Shown here one piece after another: positions 30,615 through 41,194 of a stretch of 64,000 nt of DNA. The notes under the pieces are model-generated. The model saw only the letters and a list, made by a program, of their open reading frames with translations, was not told the origin of the DNA and did not search any database. This DNA comes from Nemophila menziesii (Eukaryota > Streptophyta > Magnoliopsida > Boraginales > Hydrophyllaceae). The DNA lies in assembly GCA_029959085.1 (NCBI GenBank), contig JARWIR010000014.1:11330001-11394000 (forward strand). The letters run 5' to 3'. The position numbers were made by a program, and so were the translations under genes. How positions within the stretch are numbered: the stretch's first letter is position 1; every line of letters begins with the position of its first letter.

Positions 30615-33600
30615 AATATAGCTTCATGGAATGTAAAGGTTTTAATAAGCTTCTTAGAAAACTAGATTTCAAAGATTTTATGCTTAGTAATAATATTAAA
30701 CTGATCGGTCTTTTGGAAAAAAAAGTGGAGTCTAAGAAAAGTTTAAGTATAATAAATGCTCATTTCTCTCATCTGGAGATGATGCATAAATATAATATAG
30801 ATAAATCCGAGCGAATTTGGATCTTATGGGATAATAATTATGCAGATGTGAATCTTATACATGAAACCTTCCAGGATATTCTTATTGAATTTACTATTGA
30901 TGATGGTAATTCTTCTTTAATTGCTTGATTCGCCTATGCGAGTAATGGTGAGGATGATAGAACTATTCTTTGGGGGTGATATAATAAATTGGAAAAATTC
31001 TTATAAGGATCAAGGTATACGCTGGGTGTCGCCTTAACTTTAATGCTTTAACTAAAAGTTATTTCGAATTTGTTGATTGTATTGATAAATCTAATATATA
31101 TGAACATCATTATGGTGTTAAATTTTTTACTTCAACTAACAAATATTAGCTAGCAAAATCAATAGAGTGTTTATTAATAGCAAGTGGAAGAATAACTTTC
31201 ATTCTAATGTTATTCTGATTCCTCCATAAAACTCGGATCACTGTGCGTGAAAAATTATTATTGGAAACACTAAGCTCTCTCTAATCCTTGTGATTTCAAG
31301 CCCTTTAATGATTGGACTTATCATGAAGATTACCTGAACATTTTTAAGCAAGTATTGAGTATCAATGTTAAAGGTAATTCGTGTTACAACTCTGTATGAA
31401 ACAAAAGGAGGTGAAGAAAGCTCTGAAGAGTTTTTATAATAGATACTTTAGAAGAAACTCTTTTCAGATCAATAAAATCAAAAGTCAAATTGAGTCCATT
31501 CAAATGAAAATTATGAGTGGTTCTCAAGATTTTTCTACAATTTCCGAGGAGAAGTTTCTTGTCAAAGCTATTGTTGATGTTATTATTATTCAAAAAGAAG
31601 TTATGAAGAAAAAGTCTAGAGCAACTTTCACTAATGATTGTGACTGCAATATCTTATGCTTTTATAAAATGATTAAGGATAGAATTGTTAAGAATCATAT
31701 ATCTACTCTTATAAATGATGCAGGTGATGCATTCACATAACCTAAGTTTATCAAAAAGGAATTTGTATCATTCTATATTAATTTGCTTGGCTCAGAAGAT
31801 GTTAGTAAAGAAGTTTGTTCTAACTTTACTATCAAAAAACTTTCTCATACTATCATCTCTAAGGATCAATATAATTATTTAATGACTCCTATTTCTAATG
31901 AAGAAATTAAGGCTGCATTAATAACTGCCCTAGACCTGATAAATGGAATTCTTTCTTTTACAAACTATCTTGAAGTATTATTGAAGAAAATTTCTGCAAT
32001 GCCATCAAGAAATGTCTTCAATCTTGTAATCTACTTAGTCAAGTAAATGCGACTAATATTGTGTTAGTTCCTAAATATAAGAACTCCTCGAATGTTAAGA
32101 AGTTTAGGACTTGTTTTAATACTACTTACAAAACTCTTTCTAAGTTGATTTCAAACATGCTCAAAAGAAGTACTTAACTCAATCATTTCTATCAACCAAG
32201 CTGCATATGTTGGAGGGAGCTTTATTACTGACAATATATTAGTTTCTCAATACATTGTGCTAGGTTGTGATAAGAAAAATATTTTCCAAGATGTATTAGT
32301 AATCTTGATCTCCAAAATGCCTATGAAAATGTTAATTCGTTCTTCCTACTCAATACTCTTAGTGCCTTTGAGGTTCTTGATAAATTTATCATGTGGATCA
32401 AATTGTGTGATACCACGAAGAGAGCATACTTTGTGTAAACCTCGACACTTAGGAAACAAATCGGCTAACCTATTTAATACAATATTTATGTAATCTTCTT
32501 TTATAGGATGTAACATTTTAACCGCTACTTCATGGTACTCATCGTAATCTTTAGTTGAATGATGATGAGTTGCAAGCCAAATATCACCAAATGTACTTCG
32601 TCCGATTCTGTGCCTAAGTTTAATTTGTGCAGGGTTGATACGTGGACCGTTTTGGTCAACGGTAGTGAAATTTGAGTCATCTTCTATAATCTCGAAGTCA
32701 AATGAAGACATTGCTCGATTATCAACTACTTTTCCAGCCATTTACCCTGATCAGGAATAATAATAATATGTTACAGAGCCATTTACCCTCATTACTCAGT
32801 TTGCATTAATGAACAAACTTATGGATATTGTAAAGGTAAGAGAGGTCTCAGGCAAGGAGATCCTATCTCTACCCATTTATTTTCTATTTGCATGGAAGTT
32901 TTTTCTGGATTATTCTATCATGTAGCAAGAAATAACAGTTTGAACTATCACCCAAAGTGCATGAATATGAGCCTAAATCACATCATATTTGTTGATGTTC
33001 TGTTGATCTTTCTTAAGGATGGTATTAAATCTTTTAAAGATTTTAAGAAAGCTCCAGATCTTTCCTCTAGAATCTCTGGACTTAATATCAATTTTAGAAA
33101 AGTAAATTGTACTTTGGAGGCACAAACACTGATGTTTAACAAAAAATTTCAAATATCTTGAATATAAAGGTTGGTAAGATGCATGTCAGGTACCTTGGTG
33201 TACCACTAAACTCCAAAAATCTTAGTGTCTCTGATGGTAACTTGTTAGTGTAAAAGACTTTCTATAGTATTAAGCAATGGATTTCAAAGCTTTTATCATA
33301 TGTTGGCGGAGCAGAACTCATTAAAATAGTTTTTGTAAGTGAAATCCACTTTTGGTGAAGAGTTTTTCTACTTCCCAAACAGGTAATATACAAAATTAAT
33401 CAAAAAACATCCAGTTTCTCTGGAAATGACATATTAAAAGTGCTCAAGGAGGAAAAAATTTCTGGAGTAATGTATGTACCAAAAAATAAGTTAGACGACT
33501 TAATATTCCAAACATACAAACATTAAGAAGGTATGTCTTCTATATACCTTCTGGGGAATTTATGCACAAGAGAACAATCTATGGAGAAACTGGGCTCATG

Positions 33601-33859
33601 CAACAATTATTAAAGATAAATGATTTTGGAGCCTTGATCTTAAACAAAGCTATACTTGGATTTGGATACAAATCCTAAATATAATAATTTTAGCTTACAA
33701 GTTTATTCATCATAAGGTAAAAGATGGTGATAATACATTCATTCTCTTGGATAATTGGATTAAAAAAATAATGTATCTAATATTCTGATTATTGAAGTGA
33801 ATAAACACAACTCTTGCTGGGATCGTAGATTCTCGTTTTGCGAAAATCGCTGGAGACTT
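30612..33859 (+). pseudogene. LINE-3 ORF2, decayed and truncated
   Basis: The ATG at 30612 overlaps the ORF1 stop as ATGA, as in LINE-1. The endonuclease begins MNIASWNV and is recognisable to about 31260. RT pieces follow with RQGDP near 32850 and, at the catalytic site, FVDVLLIF instead of FADDILIF, so one catalytic Asp is lost. VRYLGVPLNSKNLSV near 33187 matches LINE-1. A 0.37-kb kinase fragment interrupts the RT between about 32413 and 32785. Frameshifts and stops are frequent. Confidence 0.75.
32413..32785 (-). pseudogene. Captured 5' fragment of a host protein kinase gene
   Basis: An open frame from the ATG at 32741 runs antisense to the LINE for about 107 codons before LINE sequence resumes. 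It contains LRHRIGRSTFGDIWLATHH, a glycine-rich loop (GRxxxGD), then DYDEYHEVAVKMLHPIKED with the VAVK lysine. This is the N-terminal lobe of a plant kinase of the type related to KEG-like proteins; I recall that pattern but cannot name the locus. The downstream lobe is absent. About 40 bases before the ATG may be its 5' UTR. No intron is visible. The LINE reading DKFIMWIKLC stops at its left edge and YSVCIN resumes at its right. Confidence 0.75.
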
Positions 33860-33957
33860 TGATGTCTCCCATTTTGTTCTAAATATACTCCCTTACGAGA
33901 TATCATTTTAGGTAATATTAGACTTGTTTGATATACTTTTATGTTTATCTTGATATA
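33860..33957 (+). repeat. Element E 5' LTR, first piece
   Basis: U3 start with TGATGTCTCC (33860-33869) and degenerate partner CGAGATATCA (33896-33905), again 26 bases apart. Ends at the MULE-like insertion. Confidence 0.85.
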
Positions 33958-34059
33958 GGGGCAATTACCAATACCACACAAGAAGGAGATAATATTACCC
34001 TTAAAAGTCATGTCTAATTTAAAAAATATAATTAGACAATAATACCCTTGACTAAATAT

Positions 34060-34260
34060 TTCCACCAAACTAAATTGTCCAACCAAAAAATTTTCCCGCC
34101 AAAGTTTTTCCTGCCAGATTTTTTCCCACCAAAATTTCAGGCCAACTTTTCCGGCCAAATATTTTCCCGCCATGTTTTTCCCACCAAATTTTTCATACCA
34201 ATTTTTTTCCCACCAAAAAAATTCACGTCAATTTTTTTTCCACCAAATTACATTGGTTTA
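34060..34260 (+). repeat. TTTTCCCGCC / TTTTCCCACC repeat array
   Basis: About nine degenerate copies of a T-run followed by CC(C/T/G)(A/G)CCAAA. Perfect TTTTCCCGCC stands at 34091-34100 and 34162-34171, a match to the E2F-binding consensus. Others have CCCACC. Overlapping Phe/Pro-rich ORFs are by-products. Confidence 0.6.
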
Positions 34261-35039
34261 TGTTGTTTTGGTGAACGAATCGCACCAAACTAGTTTTAAA
34301 TTTTGTTGTTATTTGGTGGGAAAAATCCCTCCAAATCCTAATTGTTCTTCGAAGAAACAACAACCTTATATTTAATAATTGCACGGCTTGTCCCTGGTTG
34401 ATTTACATTAAAAACTCCAACAACTCCTTGTCATAGATTTTTCACCATGAAGTTGATAAAATAATTAAATAAACATCCCACTCTCAAAAGAATTGTAAGC
34501 GGAAATAGTGATTACATATTAAAGAAAACGCTATAATTTTTCAACAACAAAAAAAATGAAAAGAAAAAGAAAAGCTTTGTACAGTATATAGAGCAGAAGG
34601 ATTAACCGAAAGCAAGTAAATGTAGTTTTAAGAAGTGGGAAGGACCAACATTGCAAATAACCAAATATGATGGAAAACTTTATTAATCCAATTAACATGT
34701 AAATAACATCTCATTCTTAACTTCAATAAAGCTGCATAATTTCCCATCATACCTTATAGTTACAATTTACTAGACAAAAATCCTTCTAAAACATGGAGTA
34801 AAAATGTTGATTTATTAAAAATCCAATTAGCTCACACTTAAATATACTCCATAACATAGGTCCTGGTGACATTGAAGACAGTAACATTGTCTGGCACTAT
34901 AAGTAAATTCACTTTCCAATGAAACTATAAACAAGAAATAAAAAAATTAATCTTAATATCCATAATTATACTATTAGATACATTATTTATATATAACCCT
35001 GTTTAAACACATCACCAAAAGATTCTACACACCTGACCA

Positions 35040-35640
35040 CTGTGGCAGTCCCAAAGCAGCATCTATCCATCGTTACTGCTCGAGTTAAGCTTGTCAGAGC
35101 CAGATGGAAGAGTAATTCCACTTGTGTTCTGTAAAATAAAGCATTACTTTTAGAATCTAAAGACTACTTTCTAAAACAAGAAATATTGTGTTAAACAATC
35201 ACCTTGTTGTGTCCTTGTAATGCAGTGAGCATTGAGAATCCAGAGTTGTTGTAACATGAAGATGTAACAAATTCAAAAATCCCATTACTAGCTGATGTAA
35301 CATTAGATTCAACACTGATTCCACTATAATAATAACACACTCACTTGAATTTCCTCCTCTGATGATTCTGCAAGAATCCTTATTTTCCAAAAAAATCGAG
35401 CATTAGAATCGTAATTTTAATATTCCGAGCAGCGAAAATTGTGTACCTTACTTATCCAAAAATTGATTCTTCTCTTTATTACATCTATAGGTACCCCAAC
35501 AGAAGATGCAAGATTATTGGAGCTCCAACTGAATATGCAAATAAGTGATTAAAAACAATTTTTATTTAAGTGAAAAAAACATATCTGTTTTGAAATTATA
35601 TAATTCAGGTACCTCCAAACAATAATAATTATTGTTACCT
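35040..35640 (-). pseudogene. Exon-intron-like host gene fragment inside the MULE-like element
   Basis: On the minus strand, VGVPIDVIKRRINFWISK (near 35470-35525) is followed by a GT..CAG interval, another coding-like stretch (35210-35335), and a second GTGATT..TTACAG interval before a short final exon reading TSGITLPSGSDKLNSSS. The first segment resembles the winged-helix part of the cullin-like APC2 subunit as I remember it; the later segments I do not recognise. A transduplicated gene fragment would fit a Pack-MULE. Frames and splice sites are proposals only. Confidence 0.35.
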
Positions 35641-36111
35641 ATATTCTCCAATTCACACACCTATATACATACGAATGCTAGAATCAATTCCAAATACATA
35701 AATACATAGAGGTGAGGTGGAGGAGAGAGAAGGCTCTTTAGCTCCATTGTTGTCCATTTATGGAGTTAGGGTTCTTTCTTATTTATTTTCTAAATATTGA
35801 GGGTATAAACAGAATGAGATCAGAAGAATCAAACGGCTTTGGAGACACCAAAAGAATTGTTATATCCGAATTCTGCCTAAAAGCCATCCATTGCTGGTGG
35901 TGGTGTCGGTGTTATGCGGCAGCGCTGGGGTAGGTGTGGGGCGGTTCTTCAGAAAGAAGTTTCGCTGGTGGAGGTGTCGGCTTTGTGCTTTGTTGGGTTT
36001 AAAAGGTTGAACAGGATTAGTTAAATTAAAAGGGGGCATAATTGGTATAGTTTTATTTTTTAGGACTTTTATGGATAATGTGATAGGTAAATATGGGAGA
36101 GGGATATTAAT

Positions 36112-36267
36112 GTTAGTTTGAGGATGCATATGGTAATTATCTCTTTGATATATTACACTTTCTGTTAGTTTGAGGATGCATATGGTAATTATCTCTTTGA
36201 TATATTACACTTTCTGTTAGTTTGAGGATGCATATGGTAATTATCTCTTTGATATATTACACTTTCT
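36112..36267 (+). repeat. Three 52-bp tandem copies across the MULE junction
   Basis: Units start at 36112, 36164 and 36216. Each holds the last bases of the MULE-like element, the target duplication TTGATAT and 15 bases of LTR, so the triplication arose after insertion. Confidence 0.92.
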
Positions 36268-36572
36268 GCCCTTGGAATTATGTAGTTTGCATTTTTAGAG
36301 TTTTTGTGCGTTAATTTGTTTGTTTTTAGTATAAAGGTCTTAGGTCCATGGATTCTTTGGAGTACCAAGATAAGGAGGAAAAGTGAGAATTAAAGTCTTA
36401 GATCAAGCGGAGAGTTCAAAAGTAAGAAAAGATTAGCCGAAGAGTTGACTAATAGAGAGGAAAATCTAGAAAGCAGTCAATAATTGCTGATTTCGAGCCT
36501 CTTCAACACTGATTCGGGCCTGGAGATCTGAAACAGAAAGTTGCACCTTTGAGTTATCGAGATTTGAGGACT
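36144..36572 (+). repeat. Element E 5' LTR, second piece
   Basis: Continues the U3 (ATTACACTTTCT, then GTGCGTTAATTTG) after the MULE-like insert, with the 52-bp triplication. Ends with GGACT, the target duplication of F, at 36568-36572. Confidence 0.8.
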
Positions 36573-38151
36573 TGGTGTCTCCTTGTGTGCTCTAAATTAA
36601 CACACCTAAAAAGGCAAGACACGTACCGAAGTGTACGGGTCGTCCAAGTAATATCCGGTAAACGGGATTTCGATCTCTGGGACGGATTGGATAAGACTAA
36701 AGTCTTATGTAGTAAATGGAGATAGTTGTTTGAATGACAAATAAAATTAAATGGAATAGATATTTGTTTTTTTTTTGATTAAATACTAAAGAGCAATTAA
36801 AAGAAAATATTAAACTAACTTATGCAAATAATAAGACGCAAGAAAATATGAGTGGACGCAAGTGTGAGAAACAGTACTTGAGTTTCGCAAGGGTTTCGCC
36901 GAAATAAACTAAATCAATGTTCTTTTAAGGGTCAAAATGGTAACTAGTAATAGTCAGGATTTCTAGAATTTCCTAACCCCCGTCAGGGTGGACTTAAGAG
37001 CTATTCTATGGTGTTACAAACCCCGTTAGGGCGACTATAATCCACCTTCGAATGGTCAAGTTTTCTACCCAATTGGCTATAGGATTAATTAAGTCTGTCA
37101 GGATCAAATAATTTCTATCCTACGTTTATTACCTATGTCTGTAGCTGTACCCCCCTTCAAGGCGATCACTTTTCCACGTAAGTGAATCGCAGAATTATTA
37201 ATTCATATATCTAATTGATCAGATTAAAAATAGTAAATAATTCTAAGATAATAATCAATACTAATTGCCCAATTTAAATTAAATTATAAAAATACCGAAT
37301 CAGAAAAACTTAATCAAATTGATTAGGGTTCGGATGTAGCGATTCTCAAGCACTTAAAAGGTTTAGCTCATTATTGTATTTAAAACTAAGAAAACGAAAA
37401 TAAAGGAATTCATAATTTATTACAGAATAAAAAGAATAGAAAACCTAATTAGAGAATTGATTTGGCTGCGAATTTGGAGAAGATGACTTTCTCCAGCTTC
37501 TTAACTTTCTTCTCTGCCTTGCCCTGACTTTCTTTCTGATGCTCTAACTTGTGTAGAATGAATTGTATACAAAAATTAAGTCAAAAGGCTCTTTTATACT
37601 ACTAAAATCGGACTTGGGCTATTTTAAAAGAATAATTAAATATTAAATGGCCCAAGTCCACTCTTCAAGCCCAAAATCCCGTAACCGTTGTACACCCCTC
37701 ACAAAAACGCCTTTAACTTTCTCAATTTAACTCCGAATTGACTCATTTAACTTGCTAATTCTTCGTAACTCGATAAGGCACGGATCGTCTTTACAACTCA
37801 GGGGCTGAATCCATCTTTAAGTGGCTCGAAATCAGCAATTACCACCAGCCTTCCAGATTTGTAGCTCTAATTTGTCAATTCTTCGGGATATTTCCTCTTG
37901 CTTTTGTCTTCTTTACACGATCTAAGACTTCTATTCTTTATTCCTCTCCTTGCTAGTATTAGAAACCTACAAACTTTTCACTAAAACAAACCATATTACG
38001 CGCAAAAGTTTAATAAATGAAAAATAATAGAATTCAAGGATGGAAAATGAAATATAACGATTTAATACAAAAAATCTATCGAATTAATCAAATGAACACC
38101 AAAAATGATGTCTCCTATAGGCATATAATTAGAAAAAAATGGGAGACATCA
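36573..38151 (-). repeat. 3' LTR of element F
   Basis: Minus-strand start TGATGTCTCC (dyad arms 38106-38115 and 38142-38151), end GGAGACACCA. It holds four TGACG-type motifs near 36984, 37026, 37101 and 37157. A small ORF-free region. Confidence 0.93.
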
Positions 38152-38187
38152 AGACCCCAAACTCAAACCTTTGTTGACCCGACTAAG
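38152..38187 (-). promoter_or_regulatory. Polypurine tract and hairpin of element F
   Basis: The minus strand reads GAGTTTGGGGTCT next to the LTR. The hairpin at 38169-38187 (CTTAGTCG/CAACAAAG on the minus strand) keeps six of eight pairs. Confidence 0.65.
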
Positions 38188-39552
38188 TAAAACTAAAAAC
38201 AAGGGCCTAAAGTAGATGCAAGAATGTAGAAGCAAATGAATGCACCCAAAGCAATACTCAAAATAAATCTCATATAGCAAACATTAGGAACTAATATAGA
38301 CACCCACTAATCATGCAAAATCAAAAACAAATAATATCAATCTTAAAATTAAATTCACAATGCTAGAAGGTTACACTTGTACTTATCTCAATATGATGGA
38401 TATAGGTTGTTCCTCGATCCTTACACGCTTTGAACGCTCCACTTAGTATATTCCCCATTAACTTACCATGTACCTAGGAATCAAGAGGACTTTACGGTTT
38501 TAGCGTAGGCTTAGGGACGGTGTGGTATGTATATTTGGTAAATTTGAAGTGAGCTTCTGGCTCTCTCCTCACTTACCATCAACAACTGTCCACGAGCTTG
38601 AGTTTACACTCGAATAACGTTCTCACTCGACCCATTTGAGGCACGAATTTAGCATCCCCAATTCAACCCAATTAAATTAAGATGATTCCCAGAAGATTCC
38701 ACTTTGCTGGGTAAGTTATTCGTTCTTTATTATTTTTCTCTTTAACTTTTATTTATTCTCATTTTTTTTGTACAGGAGAAACCGGGTTCCCGGTTTTGTG
38801 AAATCCGGGTTCCCGGATCCTACTGTATTAACTTTCTCTCTTTTTTTCTTTCAATCCCGGCAAAGGGTTACGAATAATATCATCATCTACATTTTTGCCT
38901 CATTACAAACACATATAATTCCCTCCCAATATAATTTCCCAAAGCTGGACCCACCACCCCAAACTCAAGCTCGAGACATGTCTCAAGATCGTGATTCAAT
39001 TGCGGGTCATTCGGAAATGCCTAATAAACTAAGGGGATATGGGCTTATATTGTGGCGACAAAAGAAAAGGCTTTAAGGCTAAAAAGGTCTCAAATGGCTA
39101 ACAAAGAACTTCCCTTATCATTTTCCTAGTTACATGGTTCGTCTCTAGTTCACACCTAATTGGGTTCTCTACTAATTTAGATCTCACGTTCTACAAACCA
39201 AACATTTTCTTTAAGTACGAGTTTACTTCTTTGGCATTGTTTATTAATTTTTCCTATCCATTACCTATGTTTGCATGCAATTAAAGTGTGTTTTATACTA
39301 ACCCCTAAAGTCCGCTATTTACTATCATAGATTTATCAAAAGTATGCTTAATGGGGACATTTAAGAACTTCAACAGTCAAACGCAACTCCTAATTAATTT
39401 ATTGAAAGCAATTAAAACAAATAACATGTAAAATTGGGATGAGGCAACAAACCCCACCCCAAACTCAAAAATGAGTCATGTCCACACGACTCGAAAAGAC
39501 TCAAAGCAAATAAACTAATCTACACTAAATAAGAAGGGATAGAAAATGTATA
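38188..39552 (-). other. 3' UTR region of element F with two palindromes
   Basis: Non-coding. ACCGGGTTCCCGGT at about 38781-38794 and TCCGGGTTCCCGGA at 38804-38817 are copies of the F palindrome outside the main cluster; their outer bases change together. CCCGGCAAAGGGTTACGAAT near 38857 matches A and C. The 38768-39076 ORF is not supported. Confidence 0.6.
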
Positions 39553-40198
39553 TTAACCAGCGCGAGGCTGGTTATCGTTGTTGCGTCCAAGATGGGTCAT
39601 TAAGTGTTTCAAAATAAGGACAAGGACCAGTAAAGTTTGGCAATTTTAAAGTCTTACGAATAAGCTCAATTAAGAAGGGTAATACCTTTTTACGTACAAT
39701 AATTGACTGTTTATTCGAAAAGGCTACTCCTTCATAAAAAGCACGTACCAAGGTAGGGATAAAAGTAAGGTTTCTCTATCTCAATTCGGTCCATCCAAAC
39801 TTATCACAAGTAATAGCATAACTCTTAAACTCGTTTATCATAATACTAGAAGGAACTCCTCTCTGAACACCAAACTTCAAATAATTAATTCTGTCACGAA
39901 CCTAATCAGGCCAACTCATGGCTACTCTCTTAGGTTTCTGTGCTATAGCTTTTCTGTGTGGAGCTCGTGGTTTTGAAACGGGTTCATTTGGGAATTTCTT
40001 CTTCAATCGCTTCTTCTTCATCAACCAAAGTAGGCTTAGTAGGAGTAGCCTTACTTGGGTTTCTTTCCTCTTCATAACAGTCTTAACCTCTTCAATCTTG
40101 CGTTTAGGATCTGAATCTGGAATCTCAATAGCTCTCTCTTGTGTAGCACCGGGATTGTTTCTTCGAGTATAACTGAAAGAAATTGTCCTGTTTGTCAT
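39553..40198 (-). pseudogene. Env-position ORF of element F, internally deleted
   Basis: The ATG at 40198 follows the leader. An N-terminal basic/acidic stretch (IEIPDSDPKRK) leads to KAIAQKPKRVAMSW, a stop near 39903, and then RINYLKFGV, CDKFGWTELR, IPTLVRAFYEG and LKLPNFTGPCPY, all matching G. After LNDP the sequence jumps to the C-terminal GRNNDNQPRAG, so about 190 codons present in G are deleted. The protein resembles the 'putative plant transposon protein' family (PF20167-like) that sits after pol in Athila-type elements. No signal peptide or membrane segment is visible, so 'env' describes position only. Confidence 0.75.
39555..39573 (-). other. Hairpin on the env-position stop codon, element F
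   Basis: AACCAGC, five-base loop, GCTGGTT: seven pairs, overlapping the codons for QPRAG and the TAA. Confidence 0.55.
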
Positions 40199-40560
40199 GG
40201 CTTCTCATCCCAAACTGAAAACTTCAAAGAGTAAAAAACTAGAGAAAAGTTTCAAACTTTGATGTTTTGAGGGTAGATGGAGGGAGATTAAAGTGAGATA
40301 TGAGATGGGTACGGCTTAATTTATGTGATTGGAGAGGTTTATTGGTTCAAATAAAGATTTGTTTGAAGAAAGAATTGGAATAAAAAGTTGGGAATTGGTG
40401 ATGTTTTGGAAAGATCTTGGGTCGATTATATGTTTTTAGGGTGAAAGTGGGAGAGGTTTGATGATTAGAACCTGTTTTGATGATGATTTTCGGAGTGGTG
40501 GAAAGATGAAATCGGATGTGGAGGCTAACTTGAGAAGGAAGGTAAATATATAGGGTTTAA
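40199..40560 (-). promoter_or_regulatory. TATA-like site and pyrimidine-rich leader of element F
   Basis: On the minus strand, ACCCTATATATTTACC (40541-40556) is followed by about 340 bases rich in C, A and T, ending at the ATG at 40198. It looks like a plant promoter core with 5' UTR. Confidence 0.45.
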
Positions 40561-40584
40561 AGGCTAAAAACCGCCTAACACAGT

Positions 40585-40972
40585 GGTGAAACCGGGTTCC
40601 CGGTTTTCGTCGCTATGTCAGTGAAAAATAAATTACTAAATACAAATTTTTTTCTGGACGCAGCCTCCCTTGCGTTTGAGCACACGCACTAGTCAGAGAT
40701 TTGGGATCTCTCAACTCTCGAAACCGGGTTCCCGGTTTGTGTCGATGGCACAACTGACAAATGGTCTAGACGCGACCCCTTGCGTCTGAGCGCACGTAGG
40801 GGTCAGAGAGTTGGGTCCCCTTCAGTGCCAAAACCGGGTTCCTGGTAAGCTCAAATCCGGGTTCCCGGTGTTTGTCGCTGGCGCGAATCCCAACGCAGCA
40901 GCTTGCGTCTCCACGTACGCAATGGTCAGAGTGTCGAGTTCTTCAGCGCACGAAACTGGATTCCCAGTTTTC
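40585..40972 (-). repeat. Palindrome cluster of element F (ACCGGGTTCCCGGT type)
   Basis: Copies centre near 40598, 40730, 40840, 40863 and 40962. They alternate with a second inverted repeat of the GACGC..GCGTC kind and with AGTCAGAG-like spacers, making irregular units of about 110-130 bp. One copy (40953-40970) has AAACTGG/CCAGTTT with both arms changed. Confidence 0.75.
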
Positions 40973-41194
40973 CTCTTGGAATTCAACCAAAATTCTTACT
41001 TTGTCAAACTTTTAACCCTAAACTCATGACTTTTTGTACTCTTGAAATCATCAAAAACAACTACCCTTTCTCATTTCTTAAAAATAAACACTAATCAACA
41101 ACAATTAATCTAATTTACACTAAAAATTTAAACTAATATACGAAGAATTGGCTTTTGTTTAACGTCGTTAAGCTCGACGGGTTACCTCTCGCTT

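Larger units (their letters stand above)
29090..33859 (+). mobile_element. LINE-3: degenerate L1-type element, cut by element E
   Basis: The 5' end is placed near 29090 because GTCAATGAGAGTCAAC and the following CTCATTCAT match the 5' end of LINE-1. ORF1 starts at about 29422 and ORF2 at 30612. Both are full of stops and indels. The element ends at 33859 where E's LTR begins, within the part of ORF2 that reads DRRFSFCENRWR. The missing 3' end should lie beyond E. A kinase gene fragment lies inside the RT region. Confidence 0.8.
33958..36143. mobile_element. MULE-like non-autonomous DNA transposon carrying exon-like sequence
   Basis: A 2.2-kb insert in E's LTR. Ends are imperfect inverted repeats: GGGGCAATTACCA at the left and, read inward from the right, GAGATAATTACCA. 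The flanks are CTTGATATA (33949-33957) and TTTGATATA (36144-36152), a nine-base duplication with one mismatch, the size usual for Mutator-like elements. No transposase is seen. Inside are a CCCGCC/CCCACC-rich repeat (34060-34260) and an exon-intron-like region on the minus strand (35040-35640). Classification rests on ends and duplication size. Confidence 0.6.

Noticed and set aside
34048..34375. Phe/Pro-rich ORFs
   Set aside because: Translations of the TTTTCCC(G/A)CC repeat array.
35860..36129. 89-codon minus-strand ORF
   Set aside because: Lies across low-complexity GT-rich sequence and the start of the tandem triplication; no similarity seen.
40585..40972. CRISPR-like look of regularly placed palindromic repeats
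   Set aside because: Spacing is irregular, units diverge, the setting is a plant retrotransposon and no cas genes exist.
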